The position numbers and the translations under genes are program-made. The notes under the pieces are model-generated. The model worked only from the letters and a program-made list of their open reading frames with translations, ran no database searches and was not told where the DNA came from. From Mesorhizobium sp. WSM3862 (lineage in GTDB: Bacteria > Pseudomonadota > Alphaproteobacteria > Rhizobiales > Rhizobiaceae), in NCBI RefSeq assembly GCF_002294985.1, contig NZ_NSGE01000004.1, positions 62,001 through 126,000 of the forward strand: a stretch of 64,000 bases of DNA, read 5' to 3'. This document shows positions 38,272 through 47,312 of the stretch, piece after piece. Each line of letters starts with the position of its first letter. Position 1 is the first letter of the stretch.

Positions 38272-39252
38272 ATGACCGCCCTCCCCGGCATCTCCGACAT
38301 CCACGCCGCTGCCGCCAGGCTTTCCGGGCTGATCGTCGAAACGCCGCTGATCGAATCGCCGGAGCTCAACAAGCGCTATGGCGGCCGCATCCTGTTCAAG
38401 CCGGAGATGCTGCAGCGCACCGGTTCCTTCAAGATCCGCGGCGCCTACAACAAATTGTCGTGCTTGAGCGAAGAAGAGCGCAGCCGCGGCGTCGTCGCCT
38501 TTTCGTCCGGCAATCACGCGCAGGGCGTCGCCGCTTCGGCCGCCATGTTCGGCGTCAGGGCGGTCATTGCCATGCCCGCGGACGCCCCGGCGCTCAAGGT
38601 CGGCAATGTGCGCAAGATGGGCGCCGAGGTGGTGCCGTTCGACCGCTTCAAGGACGACCGCTTGACGATCGTTCGTCCCTACATCGAAAAGGGCATGGCG
38701 CTGGTGCCGCCTTTCGACGATCCGGCCATCATTGCCGGCCAGGGCACGATCGGGCTGGAATTGGTGCGCCAGGCGAAGGCGCTGGGCGTCAGCCTGGACG
38801 CAGTTGTCGTGCCCTGCGGCGGCGGGGGTCTGTCGAGCGGCATTTCCGTCGCTGTGAAGGACGCCTCGGCACGGACGCAAATCTGGGCGGTCGAGCCGGA
38901 GCATTTCGACGACACGCGCCGCTCGCTCGCCAAGGGTGAGCGGGTCTCGAATGAGCCCGGCCACACCTCGATTTGCGATGCGATCCTGACCGCCGAGCCC
39001 GGTGCCATCACCTTCGAGATCAACCGCAAAAACCTCGCCGGCGCCATCGCCGTCTCGGACAAGGCCACGGCGCAAGCCATGCGCGACGCCATGGCGTACT
39101 TGAAGCTGGTGGTCGAGCCCGGCGGCTGCGTCGCGCTCGCGGCGCTCGCGACCGGCGAGATCGATCTCGCCGGCAAATGCGTGGCGGTGGTGCTTTCCGG
39201 CGGCAATGTCGATTTCGGCACCTACGCGGAAATCATGGCGGCGGCGGCCTGA
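38272..39252 (+). CDS. threonine/serine dehydratase-like PLP enzyme
   Basis: This 326-residue fold-type II PLP enzyme has the PLP lysine in TGSFKIRGAYNKL and the substrate loop SSGNHAQGVA. PCGGGGLSSGI binds the cofactor phosphate. It lacks the C-terminal ACT-type regulatory domain of biosynthetic IlvA, so it is a catabolic or serine racemase-like type. The start is the ATG at 38272 after GAGG. Confidence 0.9.
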   Translation: MTALPGISDIHAAAARLSGLIVETPLIESPELNKRYGGRILFKPEMLQRTGSFKIRGAYNKLSCLSEEERSRGVVAFSSGNHAQGVAASAAMFGVRAVIAMPADAPALKVGNVRKMGAEVVPFDRFKDDRLTIVRPYIEKGMALVPPFDDPAIIAGQGTIGLELVRQAKALGVSLDAVVVPCGGGGLSSGISVAVKDASARTQIWAVEPEHFDDTRRSLAKGERVSNEPGHTSICDAILTAEPGAITFEINRKNLAGAIAVSDKATAQAMRDAMAYLKLVVEPGGCVALAALATGEIDLAGKCVAVVLSGGNVDFGTYAEIMAAAA

Positions 39253-39267
39253 TCGGTCAGTCGCCGC

Positions 39268-40416
39268 TCAATCCAGCGTCCGCCGGAACCGCACCAGCGC
39301 AACGCCGGCGAACAACGCCACGAACACCACCAGCCAGCCGATCTCGGTCGCCACAGCCGGCAGTTCCGCGCTCTTCAGCATGACGGCGCGGGTGATGCGC
39401 AAGAAATGCGTCAGCGGAAAGATCTCGCCAAGGATCTGCGCCCAGTCCGGCATACCGCGATAGGGGAACATGAAGCCCGACAGCATGATCGAGGGCAGGA
39501 AAAAGAAGAAGGTGAGCTGCAGCGCCTGCATCTGCGTGCGCGCGATCGTCGAAATCGTGTAGCCAAGCAGCACCAGCGCCAGCACGAACACCAGCACCGC
39601 CGAGAGCAGGAGCGACAGCGATCCCATGAAGGGAATGGAAAACAGGAGCTTCGCCGCCGCCAGCACCACCACCACCTGCACCGCGCCGACCACCAGGTAA
39701 GGCAGCACCTTGCCCAGCATGATCTCAAGCGGGCTGGACGGCATGGCCAAGAGGTTTTCCATCGTGCCGCGCTCGGTCTCGCGCGTCAGCGCGATCGAGG
39801 TCATCATCACCATGGTCATCTGCAGGATGACGCCGAGCAGGCCGGGAACGATATTGTATTGCGAGATGCCTTCCGGATTGTAGCGCCGGTGCACGACGAC
39901 ATCGAGCTGGCCGCGCGCCGCCTCCTTGGCCGCTTCCTGCATGCCTTGCGCTCTCAGCAGCGCCTGTCCGGCGACGGTGCTCAGCGTCGAGATGGCGCCG
40001 CTCGCCACCGCCGGATCGGTGGCGTCGGCCTCGATCAGGATCTGCGGATTGTCGCCGCGCTCCACCCGCCGCGCGAAATCGGCCGGGATGGTGACGACGA
40101 AGGCGACATCGCCGCGCGACATCAGGAACTCGGCTTGCGACGCACTTTGCGCCACATGGTCGAAGCGATAGTAGCCGGTGGTCTGCAGCGCCGAGACCAT
40201 CGCCCGCGTGTAGGGATCGCTGCTGGTCGCGACGAGTGCTGCCGGCAGGCTCTTCGGGTCGTTGTTGATGGCATAGCCGAACAGCACCAGCTGTATCAGC
40301 GGCACGCCCAGCATCATGGCGAAGGTGATGCGGTCGCGCCGCATCTGGATGAATTCCTTGATCAGCAGCGCGCCGAGTCTCGCGAAGGAAAAGATCGCTC
40401 TCACGCCATCTCTCAT
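39268..40416 (-). CDS. ABC-2 type transporter permease (YbhS/YbhR-like)
   Basis: This 382-residue permease has one N-terminal helix, a large periplasmic domain (about residues 50-175) and about five C-terminal helices, including YNIVPGLLGVILQMTMVMMTS. ETERGTMENLLAMP is the family cytoplasmic motif. It couples to the upstream ATPase by an ATGA overlap. E. coli YbhGFSR has two permeases; only one is present here, presumably acting as a homodimer. Confidence 0.9.
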   Translation of the reverse strand: MRDGVRAIFSFARLGALLIKEFIQMRRDRITFAMMLGVPLIQLVLFGYAINNDPKSLPAALVATSSDPYTRAMVSALQTTGYYRFDHVAQSASQAEFLMSRGDVAFVVTIPADFARRVERGDNPQILIEADATDPAVASGAISTLSTVAGQALLRAQGMQEAAKEAARGQLDVVVHRRYNPEGISQYNIVPGLLGVILQMTMVMMTSIALTRETERGTMENLLAMPSSPLEIMLGKVLPYLVVGAVQVVVVLAAAKLLFSIPFMGSLSLLLSAVLVFVLALVLLGYTISTIARTQMQALQLTFFFFLPSIMLSGFMFPYRGMPDWAQILGEIFPLTHFLRITRAVMLKSAELPAVATEIGWLVVFVALFAGVALVRFRRTLD

Positions 40417-41333
40417 GCCATGTTGTCCTTCGAGCCGGACATGAACTGGATGAAGACATCTTCCAGGCTGGTCTCGCCCGGCGCCACCGTCACCCCTTTG
40501 TGCTCCTTCTCGACATCGGCGAGCGCCTTTTCGAGGGCTGCCTTGTCGGAGCCGACGACATGCAGCGTGGCGCCGAACGGCGCCACCTGGTCGACGCCCG
40601 GACGCCCCTGCAGCGCCTCGGCCACGCGGTCGAGCCGCGGTCCCTGCAGCACGAAGGTGGTCAGGCCGGCATTCCTCACCACCTCGTCCACTGTGCCGGT
40701 GGCCAGCATCTTGCCGTAGGAGATGTAGCTGATGCGGTGGCAGCGCTCGGCCTCGTCCATGTAATGGGTGGAGACCAGCACGGTGAGCCCGCCGCTGGCC
40801 AGGCGGTGGATCTCGTCCCAGAACTCGCGCCGCGCCTTCGGGTCGACGCCAGCCGTCGGCTCGTCGAGCAGCAGCAGCTTCGGCTTGTGCATGATGCAGG
40901 CAGCGAGTGCCAGCCGCTGCTTCCAGCCGCCGGAAAGCGTGCCGGCGAGCTGGTTGCGGCGCGTCGTCAGGCCGAGTTCCTGCAGGGTGTGCGAGACATA
41001 CTCCTCGACCGGCTTCAGCTGGTAGAGCCGCGCCACGAATTCGAGATTCTCGCCGATCGTCAGATCCTCGTAGAACGAGAATTTCTGCGTCATGTAGCCG
41101 ACTTCGCGCTTGATCTTGAGCGCGTCGGTAAGGATGTCGAAGCCGAGCACCGTGCCTTCGCCCGCATCCGGCGTCAAAAGCCCGCACATGATGCGGATGG
41201 TCGTCGTCTTGCCCGAGCCGTTCGGCCCGAGGAAACCGACGATCTCGCCCTCGGCGACCGTCATCGTGACATGGTCGACGACGGTCTTGTCGCCGAAGCG
41301 CTTGACCAACCCACGGACGTCGATGACGTTCAT
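40413..41333 (-). CDS. ABC transporter ATP-binding protein (YbhF-like)
   Basis: This 306-residue ATPase has Walker A GPNGSGKTTT near residue 37, signature LSGGWKQRLALA and Walker [14 protein letters not shown]. It has a single ATPase domain, half of E. coli YbhF, which is a fused pair. The start is the ATG at 41333, overlapping the stop of the membrane fusion gene (ATGA). The system likely exports drugs or lipophilic compounds. Confidence 0.92.
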   Translation of the reverse strand: MNVIDVRGLVKRFGDKTVVDHVTMTVAEGEIVGFLGPNGSGKTTTIRIMCGLLTPDAGEGTVLGFDILTDALKIKREVGYMTQKFSFYEDLTIGENLEFVARLYQLKPVEEYVSHTLQELGLTTRRNQLAGTLSGGWKQRLALAACIMHKPKLLLLDEPTAGVDPKARREFWDEIHRLASGGLTVLVSTHYMDEAERCHRISYISYGKMLATGTVDEVVRNAGLTTFVLQGPRLDRVAEALQGRPGVDQVAPFGATLHVVGSDKAALEKALADVEKEHKGVTVAPGETSLEDVFIQFMSGSKDNMA

Positions 41334-42283
41334 CTGCCTATATCCGCCAGGTCGACATCGACGATCTGGCCGGGCTGCAAGGGATGAGCATCGCCCTCCG
41401 GCCGCGCCTCGACGAGATAGACCAGCTTCTGCCGGTTCTCGAGCGAATAGATCACCGGCGGGGTGAACTCGGGATCGGGCGACACATAGCTGACGCGTGC
41501 CTTCAAATCCGGCCCGCAACCGTCGCAACGGACGCTGAGCAGCGTGCCGACCTTGACCGAGGAGAAGGCCGTCTCCGGCACATAGACGCTGAGTTTTACC
41601 GCGCCGTCGGGCAGCATCGAGATCACCGGTGCGGTCGGTCCGGCCGTATCGCCCGGATTGCGGATCACGTCGTCGATGCGGCCGGGCGAAGGCGCCGCCA
41701 GCACGCGCTTGGACAGGCGCCACTCGGCTTGCCCCAATTCCGATTGCGCCTGCTTGACCTGGTTCTCGGCAGCTCTGATCGTTTCGGCCCGCGCCGGCAG
41801 GCCGCCGACGGCAAGGTTCGCCTCCGCCTGGCCGACCTGCGCGTTGGCGGTCTCCAGCGAAGCCGAGGCCGTGTCGTAATCGGCCTGGGTGCCGGTGCCG
41901 CGCTTGTAGAGATCGCTGGCGCGGTCATATTTGCGTTTGGCGTCGGCAGCCTGCGCCTTCGCCATGTCCACCTGCGCCTTGAGCACGGCGATCTCTTCCG
42001 GCCGCTTGCCCACCTTGAGGTCGGCAAGCTGCGCCTGCGCTTGGGCGAGCGCGGCCTGGGCTTGCGCCACGGCGATCTTGGCATCGGCGCTTTCCAGCGT
42101 CACCACCGGCGCGCCCGGCCCGACACGGTCGCCGCGCTTGACCGTCACGGTCTCGACCTGCGCGACTTCGATCGGCGCCAACAGCACATATTCGCCTTCG
42201 ACATAGCCGACGGCAAGCGGGGCGGCCGGTGCGCAGGCGCCGAACAGCTGGGCCGCGAGCGGCAGCGAACAGAGTAAGCTCAT
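41330..42283 (-). CDS. HlyD-family membrane fusion protein (YbhG-like)
   Basis: This 317-residue periplasmic adaptor of an ABC exporter has a hydrophobic N-terminus with a possible lipobox (LFGAC). A biotinyl-lipoyl half comes near residue 45 (VKRGDRVGPGAPVVTLES). A long coiled-coil hairpin (about 75-195) is rich in Ala and Gln. A second lipoyl half and barrel domain follow. It is linked by ATGA overlaps to the TetR gene upstream and the ATPase downstream. Confidence 0.9.
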   Translation of the reverse strand: MSLLCSLPLAAQLFGACAPAAPLAVGYVEGEYVLLAPIEVAQVETVTVKRGDRVGPGAPVVTLESADAKIAVAQAQAALAQAQAQLADLKVGKRPEEIAVLKAQVDMAKAQAADAKRKYDRASDLYKRGTGTQADYDTASASLETANAQVGQAEANLAVGGLPARAETIRAAENQVKQAQSELGQAEWRLSKRVLAAPSPGRIDDVIRNPGDTAGPTAPVISMLPDGAVKLSVYVPETAFSSVKVGTLLSVRCDGCGPDLKARVSYVSPDPEFTPPVIYSLENRQKLVYLVEARPEGDAHPLQPGQIVDVDLADIGR

Positions 42284-42993
42284 GATTTGACCTTCCTGCC
42301 GGCGGCTGCGTCGCGCGCCGCCAGCATTGCCCTGAGGTTGTCGGTCGCGACCGCCACGACCTTGGCGGCCTCCCTGTCGCCGATCTCGCGCCAGCCCATC
42401 CTGCGCATCACCGCCTCGCGCCCGATGCGGAAATAGATGACCTGCCCGATGATGGTGAACACGGTGAGCCTGGTGGCCTCGCTCTCGGCCGGCTCGCCGG
42501 TCGCCTGCTCCCAGATCTGGCACAGCCGGCGATGCGTCGGTTCGAACACGCCGGCATAAATGCGGTCGAGCGCCGCCGTCGGGTGCGAGAGCTCGCGCAG
42601 TACGAATTGTACGATCTCGCCGGCCTGGGGACTTGCCACGACAAAGCCGACCATCCGCGCCAGCGCGACAAAGAGCTGCGCCCGGGCGGCTTCCGGGCTC
42701 GAAGGAGGCCCCGCCTGGGGTGCGCCCAGCGCCTGGCCGGCGATCCCCTGGATGGTCTCGACGATGAAGTCGGCGGCGGCGGCACGCAGCCCCTCCTTGC
42801 CGCCGAAATGATAGGCGATCGAGCCGATATTGGCCTTGGCCTCGGCCGCGATCTCGCGCGTCGAGGTGCCGTCGAAGCCCTGCCGGCCGAACAGCTTCAG
42901 CGCGGCCTGCACCAGCGCCGCGCGCGTTTGATCGGCGGGAGAGGCTTCGCGTTGCGGCCTTTTGGCGTTCGTTTGTTTGCTCATCCCCTTCAT
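42280..42993 (-). CDS. TetR/AcrR regulator with CerR/YbiH-type C-terminal domain
   Basis: This 237-residue regulator has an N-terminal helix-turn-helix, LKLFGRQGFDGTSTREIAAEAKANIGSIAYHF. The C-terminal ligand domain is like E. coli CecR (YbiH), which controls ybhGFSR. The same gene order here supports that role. A perfect palindrome touches the ATG at 42993, and no ribosome site fits this start, so the mRNA might be leaderless. Met4 is an alternative start. Confidence 0.9.
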   Translation of the reverse strand: MKGMSKQTNAKRPQREASPADQTRAALVQAALKLFGRQGFDGTSTREIAAEAKANIGSIAYHFGGKEGLRAAAADFIVETIQGIAGQALGAPQAGPPSSPEAARAQLFVALARMVGFVVASPQAGEIVQFVLRELSHPTAALDRIYAGVFEPTHRRLCQIWEQATGEPAESEATRLTVFTIIGQVIYFRIGREAVMRRMGWREIGDREAAKVVAVATDNLRAMLAARDAAAGRKVKS

Positions 42994-43013
42994 TTAATCA
43001 ATCGATTGATTAA
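42994..43013 (-). promoter_or_regulatory. TetR operator palindrome
   Basis: A perfect 20-base palindrome, TTAATCAATCGATTGATTAA, begins at the base next to the TetR start codon. It is the expected autoregulatory operator and would also influence the divergent CYTH gene 60 bases away. Confidence 0.8.
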
Positions 43014-43073
43014 GTCAAGTTGAATTCCAACGCGGCTTGCCATCTTCCTGCGGGCGGGCTTTAGTGCGCGGCC

Positions 43074-43547
43074 ATGGGCAAGGAAGTCGAGCGCAAGTTC
43101 CTGGTCGCTGATCCCGCCTGGCGCAGCCTGGTCGAGGCGCATATCCGCATTCGCCAGTTCTACGTCGCCGCGCAGCCCGGACGCACGGTTCGCGTACGCA
43201 TCAGCGACGGAGGCTCCGCCGCGCTGACGCTGAAGTTCGGCAACAAAGCGCGCGAGCGCGACGAATTCGAATATCCGATCCCGCTCGCCGAAGCTGAGGA
43301 ATTGATGGCCTTCGCGATCGGGCGTGTCATCGAGAAGACACGTCACCATGTTAGGCACCGCGGCTATCTCTATGAAGTCGATGTGTTCGGCGGAGTGCTC
43401 TCGGGGCTGGTGGTCGCGGAACTGGAGACGCCGGAGGACGTATCTGACGAAATGCTGCCCGACTGGCTCGGCCGTGAGGTCACCGGTGAGTCGAGGTTTT
43501 ACAACGCGTCGCTGGCCCTCGGGGGGATTCCGGAGATAGCCGCATGA
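43074..43547 (+). CDS. CYTH domain protein
   Basis: This 157-residue triphosphate tunnel (CYTH) enzyme begins MGKEVERKFLV, with the EXEXK signature VERKF. Basic residues RVRI and LTLKFG line the tunnel. Family members hydrolyse inorganic triphosphate or thiamine triphosphate. It overlaps the CHAD gene by four bases (ATGA). CHAD proteins are often linked to CYTH enzymes and bind polyphosphate. Confidence 0.92.
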   Translation: MGKEVERKFLVADPAWRSLVEAHIRIRQFYVAAQPGRTVRVRISDGGSAALTLKFGNKARERDEFEYPIPLAEAEELMAFAIGRVIEKTRHHVRHRGYLYEVDVFGGVLSGLVVAELETPEDVSDEMLPDWLGREVTGESRFYNASLALGGIPEIAA

Positions 43548-44482
43548 GCTTTCGCATCGATCCGCGCTTGCCGCTGACCGGCGAGGTCAGGCGCATATTG
43601 GCTGACGAGATCGGCAAGGCGCTTGGCCAACTCGAGACGGCGCGCGACAAGCCGGAGCAAGGACTGCACAAGTGCCGTAAGCGGCTTAAGTGCGTACGTG
43701 CCTTGCTGCGCCTGGTTCGTTCCGGAGACGAACCGTTCTGCCAGACCGAGAACGAGTGCTACAAGCAGGTGTCGGCGCTGCTTGCCGGCCCGCGCGAGGC
43801 GACCGCTCTCATCGAGACCATCGACCGTCTGGTCTCCGCTTTTCCAGATGACACCGCGGCCGGCGGGCTCGATCCAGTCCGCGAGCGGCTGGTGCTGCGC
43901 CAGCACGAGCTCCATGCCGGCCCCGGTCTCGACGCTGCCATAAACGCCGCGGTCGCTGCCTGCCGGGAAGGGCTGGAGCGTATCGACAGGCTGTCGCTCC
44001 CCGATCAGCCCGAGCAGGCGGCCGACATACTGGCCGAAGGCGCCCGCGCCGCCTTGCGGCGGGCGAAAAAGGCGCTGGATAAGGCGAGCTCGCGCGGCGA
44101 GGCCGATGACTTTCACGACCTGCGCAAGGCGGCCAAGACGCATTCGATGCATCTGTCGCTGCTCGGCCGCCTATGGCCGGCGCCGATCAAGGCGCGCCGC
44201 AAGGCGGTTGACAAGCTTGGCGAACGGCTGGGCGAACTGCATGACGTCTTCGTCATGCGCGCGCTGCTCGCCGCCGCTGGCGAGCCGCTCGGTCCGCCCG
44301 AAGACACCAGGCTTCTGCGCAAGCTCTTGAAGCGTGCGGAAAAAAGCCTCAGCAAGACCTGTCTTGCCGATGCCGCCGAATTGTTCGGCGACAGCCCCAA
44401 GCGCTCGGCCAGAAAGCTCGCGCGCAAGGTGCGCGACAACCTCCCGCCGCCGCATGAGGAAGCCGGCCCGGTCGCGGCCTGA
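43544..44482 (+). CDS. CHAD domain protein
   Basis: This 312-residue all-helical CHAD protein is rich in conserved histidines and basic residues (GLHKCRKRLKCVRALLRLVR and FHDLRKAAKTHSMHLSLL). These motifs form the polyphosphate-binding cavity. It is translated with the CYTH protein. Three bases separate its stop from the convergent XRE gene. Confidence 0.9.
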   Translation: MSFRIDPRLPLTGEVRRILADEIGKALGQLETARDKPEQGLHKCRKRLKCVRALLRLVRSGDEPFCQTENECYKQVSALLAGPREATALIETIDRLVSAFPDDTAAGGLDPVRERLVLRQHELHAGPGLDAAINAAVAACREGLERIDRLSLPDQPEQAADILAEGARAALRRAKKALDKASSRGEADDFHDLRKAAKTHSMHLSLLGRLWPAPIKARRKAVDKLGERLGELHDVFVMRALLAAAGEPLGPPEDTRLLRKLLKRAEKSLSKTCLADAAELFGDSPKRSARKLARKVRDNLPPPHEEAGPVAA

Positions 44483-44485
44483 CGC

Positions 44486-45280
44486 CTACGCCGGCAGCGG
44501 CCGCCTTGCTTTCGCCCCGGCATCCGTCCGCGCGCCGGCATCGCGCGGATGCGGTCCGATCGGCATGATCGCCGGAAACGGCGTCGCGCCGAAGGCGAAG
44601 GTCCATTTGTAGCCGATGAGCTGCTCTTCCGGCGTGGTGTGCTGGTCGTGATGGGCAAGCAGCCTGGCGCGCTCCGCCAGCTCCTCCGCCTCGCGCCGCA
44701 CCATCTCCGCCGTTTCCGGCCGCATGCGCCGCGAGAAGCTGACGAAGGTCGCTTCCCGTTCCAGATGGGCTATCGCCCAGCCGACAAAATTCTTGTTGGT
44801 CGTCTCGAAATGCGGCCGCAGCGGGCCCTCGAAATCCCACTGGATCGGTGTCTCGACCAGCAATCTTGCCGACAGGCCGCGCCCGAGCGCCACCAGCCCA
44901 AGCTCTTCCAGGTCGCGCAGATAAAGAAACATCGAAGCTTCGCTGAGACCCTGTGAGCGCATGATGCCTTCGGGCGTGAATTTTTCGGACAGCATGATGA
45001 AGACGAAGAGCAGCGCCGGCCGCGCGGCGAGCTTGCGCTCGATCTCCGGCGCGACGTGGTTGGCCGGTCCCGGTCCCCGGTTCATCGAGCCCAGCACATT
45101 CTCCAGTTCCACGTCCGCAGCGGCGCAGATTTGCATCAGCCGATCGAGCTTGCAGTTGCGCTCATGGAAGATGCGCTTCACTGTCGGCTCGGAAACGCCC
45201 ATGCGCTCGGCTAGCGCCCGGTAGGTCAGGCCCTTGGCCTTCAATGTCCGTTTCAGCGCCTCGAAGATCGGGCCGTTCAT
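44486..45280 (-). CDS. XRE-family helix-turn-helix regulator
   Basis: This 264-residue protein has an N-terminal Cro/C1 helix-turn-helix (LTYRALAERMGVSEPTVKRIFHERNCKLDRL). A C-terminal domain of about 150 residues contains SEASMFLYLRDLEELGLV. The ATG at 45280 is preceded by GAGGTG; a GTG at 45289 is the other option. It is divergent from the SMP-30 gene, and inverted GTATCGA motifs lie between them. Confidence 0.86.
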   Translation of the reverse strand: MNGPIFEALKRTLKAKGLTYRALAERMGVSEPTVKRIFHERNCKLDRLMQICAAADVELENVLGSMNRGPGPANHVAPEIERKLAARPALLFVFIMLSEKFTPEGIMRSQGLSEASMFLYLRDLEELGLVALGRGLSARLLVETPIQWDFEGPLRPHFETTNKNFVGWAIAHLEREATFVSFSRRMRPETAEMVRREAEELAERARLLAHHDQHTTPEEQLIGYKWTFAFGATPFPAIMPIGPHPRDAGARTDAGAKARRPLPA

Positions 45281-45306
45281 GGGATGCACCTCGTTTGCAT
45301 GAATTC

Positions 45307-45357
45307 GTATCGATCTTCGATACTAGACGCGAACTGCCTTCCAGAAAAGTATCGATA
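45307..45357. promoter_or_regulatory. GTATCGA operator cluster between the XRE and SMP-30 genes
   Basis: GTATCGA and its complement TCGATAC form an inverted repeat with a three-base spacer (45307-45323). A third GTATCGA copy lies at about 45349. Symmetry and location between divergent genes suggest binding by the XRE regulator. Confidence 0.55.
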
Positions 45358-45392
45358 AACCTAGCTCTCGATCGTGATCACAGGAGAGCAAC

Positions 45393-46253
45393 ATGAAAAC
45401 CCTCATCGCTTCGACCTTTCTCGCCATCGCCGGCATCGCAACAGCTGCCACCGCCGAGGCCGGCGAGATCTGGCGCGCCGGCGGCTTCGAGCAGCCGGAA
45501 TCGGCGCTGGTCGATGCCGCCAACAAGCGCATCGTCGTCTCCAACATCGTCGGCAATCCGGGCGAAGCTGATGGCAACGGCTATTTGTCGCTGCTGTCGC
45601 TGGACGGCAAGGTCATCAGCCGCCATTGGGTGGACGGCATGGACGCGCCCAAGGGCATGGCGATCGCCGGCGGCAAGCTCTACGCCGCCGACATCACCAA
45701 GGTGCGCGTCGTCGACCTCGCCAGCGGCAAGCTGGTCTCTACCATCGATGTGCCCGGCGCCGTGTTCCTCAACGATATGACCGCCGATGCTTCGGGCAAG
45801 GTCTATTTCACGGATATGCTCGCCGACGCGATCTATCGTATCGACGGCGACAAACCGGAGCTGTTCATCAAGGATGCGCTGCTCGCCTCGCCCAATGGCG
45901 TCTTCGCCGATGGCGACCGGCTGATCGTCGCGTCCTGGGGCAAAGGCATCAAGCCTGATTTCAGCACGGCGGCGCCGGGCGGCTTGCTGGCCGTCGACCT
46001 CGCCAGCAAGAAGGTGACGCCGCTGCCGGGCGCGCAAAACTTTGCCGACCTCGACGGCGTCATCGCCATCGGCGACACGATCTATGCCACCGCCTACATG
46101 ACCGGCACGCTCTATCGCTACAAGGGCGGCGGCGCGCCGGAAGCGATCGCCACTTTCAAGCCGGGCAGCGCCGATATCGGCACCGACGGCAACTCGACCA
46201 TCTATGTTCCGCTGATGAACGAAGGCGCGGTCGCGGCGCTGAAGGTCGACTGA
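45393..46253 (+). CDS. SMP-30/gluconolactonase-type beta-propeller protein
   Basis: This 286-residue exported protein has a signal peptide at residues 1-23 (cut near AEAGE). Six-bladed propeller repeats include LYAADITKVRVVDLASG and VYFTDMLADAIYRID. Relatives are gluconolactonases and related hydrolases binding calcium. The exact substrate is not clear. Strong candidate target of the divergent XRE regulator. Confidence 0.86.
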   Translation: MKTLIASTFLAIAGIATAATAEAGEIWRAGGFEQPESALVDAANKRIVVSNIVGNPGEADGNGYLSLLSLDGKVISRHWVDGMDAPKGMAIAGGKLYAADITKVRVVDLASGKLVSTIDVPGAVFLNDMTADASGKVYFTDMLADAIYRIDGDKPELFIKDALLASPNGVFADGDRLIVASWGKGIKPDFSTAAPGGLLAVDLASKKVTPLPGAQNFADLDGVIAIGDTIYATAYMTGTLYRYKGGGAPEAIATFKPGSADIGTDGNSTIYVPLMNEGAVAALKVD

Positions 46254-46359
46254 GGACGATTGCGGCGGGAACGAGGTCGATCGGGGCTGGACCGCCATAT
46301 CGACGGGGCTGCCATCTGGTTCAGCCGCTCGCTCCGGGATATCCGGCAGCAACCGTCAC

Positions 46360-47289
46360 ATGAGCCAAGCCGTGAAGACATCCAGCCTGACCGGCGCCGC
46401 CGTGTCGCCAATGATCCCGGTGCTCGTATGCGCACTGGCGATCTTCCTTTTGTCTGGGATGGACGCGGCGATGAAGTCCCTGGTCATCGCGGTCGGTGTG
46501 TACAACACGGTGCTGTGGCGCAGCCTGGTCTCGACCTTGATCGCGAGCGCGGCCTGGTCGGCGGGGCCGCGCTCGAAGCCCGCTCTTCCGGTGCTGGGGC
46601 TGCATGCGCTGCGCGCCGTGGTCGTCGGCATCGTCCTGGTTTCGTTCTTTTGGGGTCTCGCCAGATTGCCGCTCGCCGAGGCGATAGGGCTCAGCTTTGT
46701 CGCGCCCCTGTTTGCGCTTTTTCTCGCAGCCTTGTTGCTGGGCGAGAGAATCCGGCGCCAGGCGGTCTGGGCGTCGCTGGCCGGCATCGCGGGCGTCGCG
46801 ATCATTCTGGCCGGCCAGTTCGGGCAGGCCGGCCACTCGCAGGATGCGCTCCTGGGCACGGCCGCGGTGCTCGTATCGACTGTGTTCTATGGCTACAATC
46901 TGATCCTCGCGCGGCGGCAGGCGCTGTTGGCCAAGCCGGTCGAGATCATGCTGTTCCAGAACCTCTGCATCGCGGTCATCCTTGGTCTCGCCGCGCCGTG
47001 GCTCGCCGTCGCGCTGCCGAGTGACCTGTGGCTTCACCTGGTCGGGGTGGCGATGCTGTCGCTTGCCGACCAATTCCTGATGAGTTGGGCCTACGCTCGC
47101 GCCGAAGCGCAATATCTCATCCCGACGGAATACTCGGCCTTCATCTGGGCGATCGCGCTCGGCTGGTTCTTCTTCGGCGAGGAGGTGGCCTGGACCACGC
47201 TGACCGGGGCTTGCCTGATCGTCGCCGGCTGCCTGATCGCGGCGCGCGCCAACCCGAAACTTGCCGAGCCGATCGAAGCGGCAGTTTGA
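46360..47289 (+). CDS. EamA/DMT family transporter
   Basis: This 309-residue membrane protein has ten predicted helices in two EamA repeats. Residues 18-150 and 160-300 each form a repeat; LARLPLAEAIGLSFVAPLFALF and YLIPTEYSAFIWAIALGWFFF are typical. Substrate unknown. It is convergent with the SulP gene 23 bases away. Confidence 0.88.
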   Translation: MSQAVKTSSLTGAAVSPMIPVLVCALAIFLLSGMDAAMKSLVIAVGVYNTVLWRSLVSTLIASAAWSAGPRSKPALPVLGLHALRAVVVGIVLVSFFWGLARLPLAEAIGLSFVAPLFALFLAALLLGERIRRQAVWASLAGIAGVAIILAGQFGQAGHSQDALLGTAAVLVSTVFYGYNLILARRQALLAKPVEIMLFQNLCIAVILGLAAPWLAVALPSDLWLHLVGVAMLSLADQFLMSWAYARAEAQYLIPTEYSAFIWAIALGWFFFGEEVAWTTLTGACLIVAGCLIAARANPKLAEPIEAAV

Positions 47290-47312
47290 CAGAACATGTC
47301 GCTCTACGCGGA

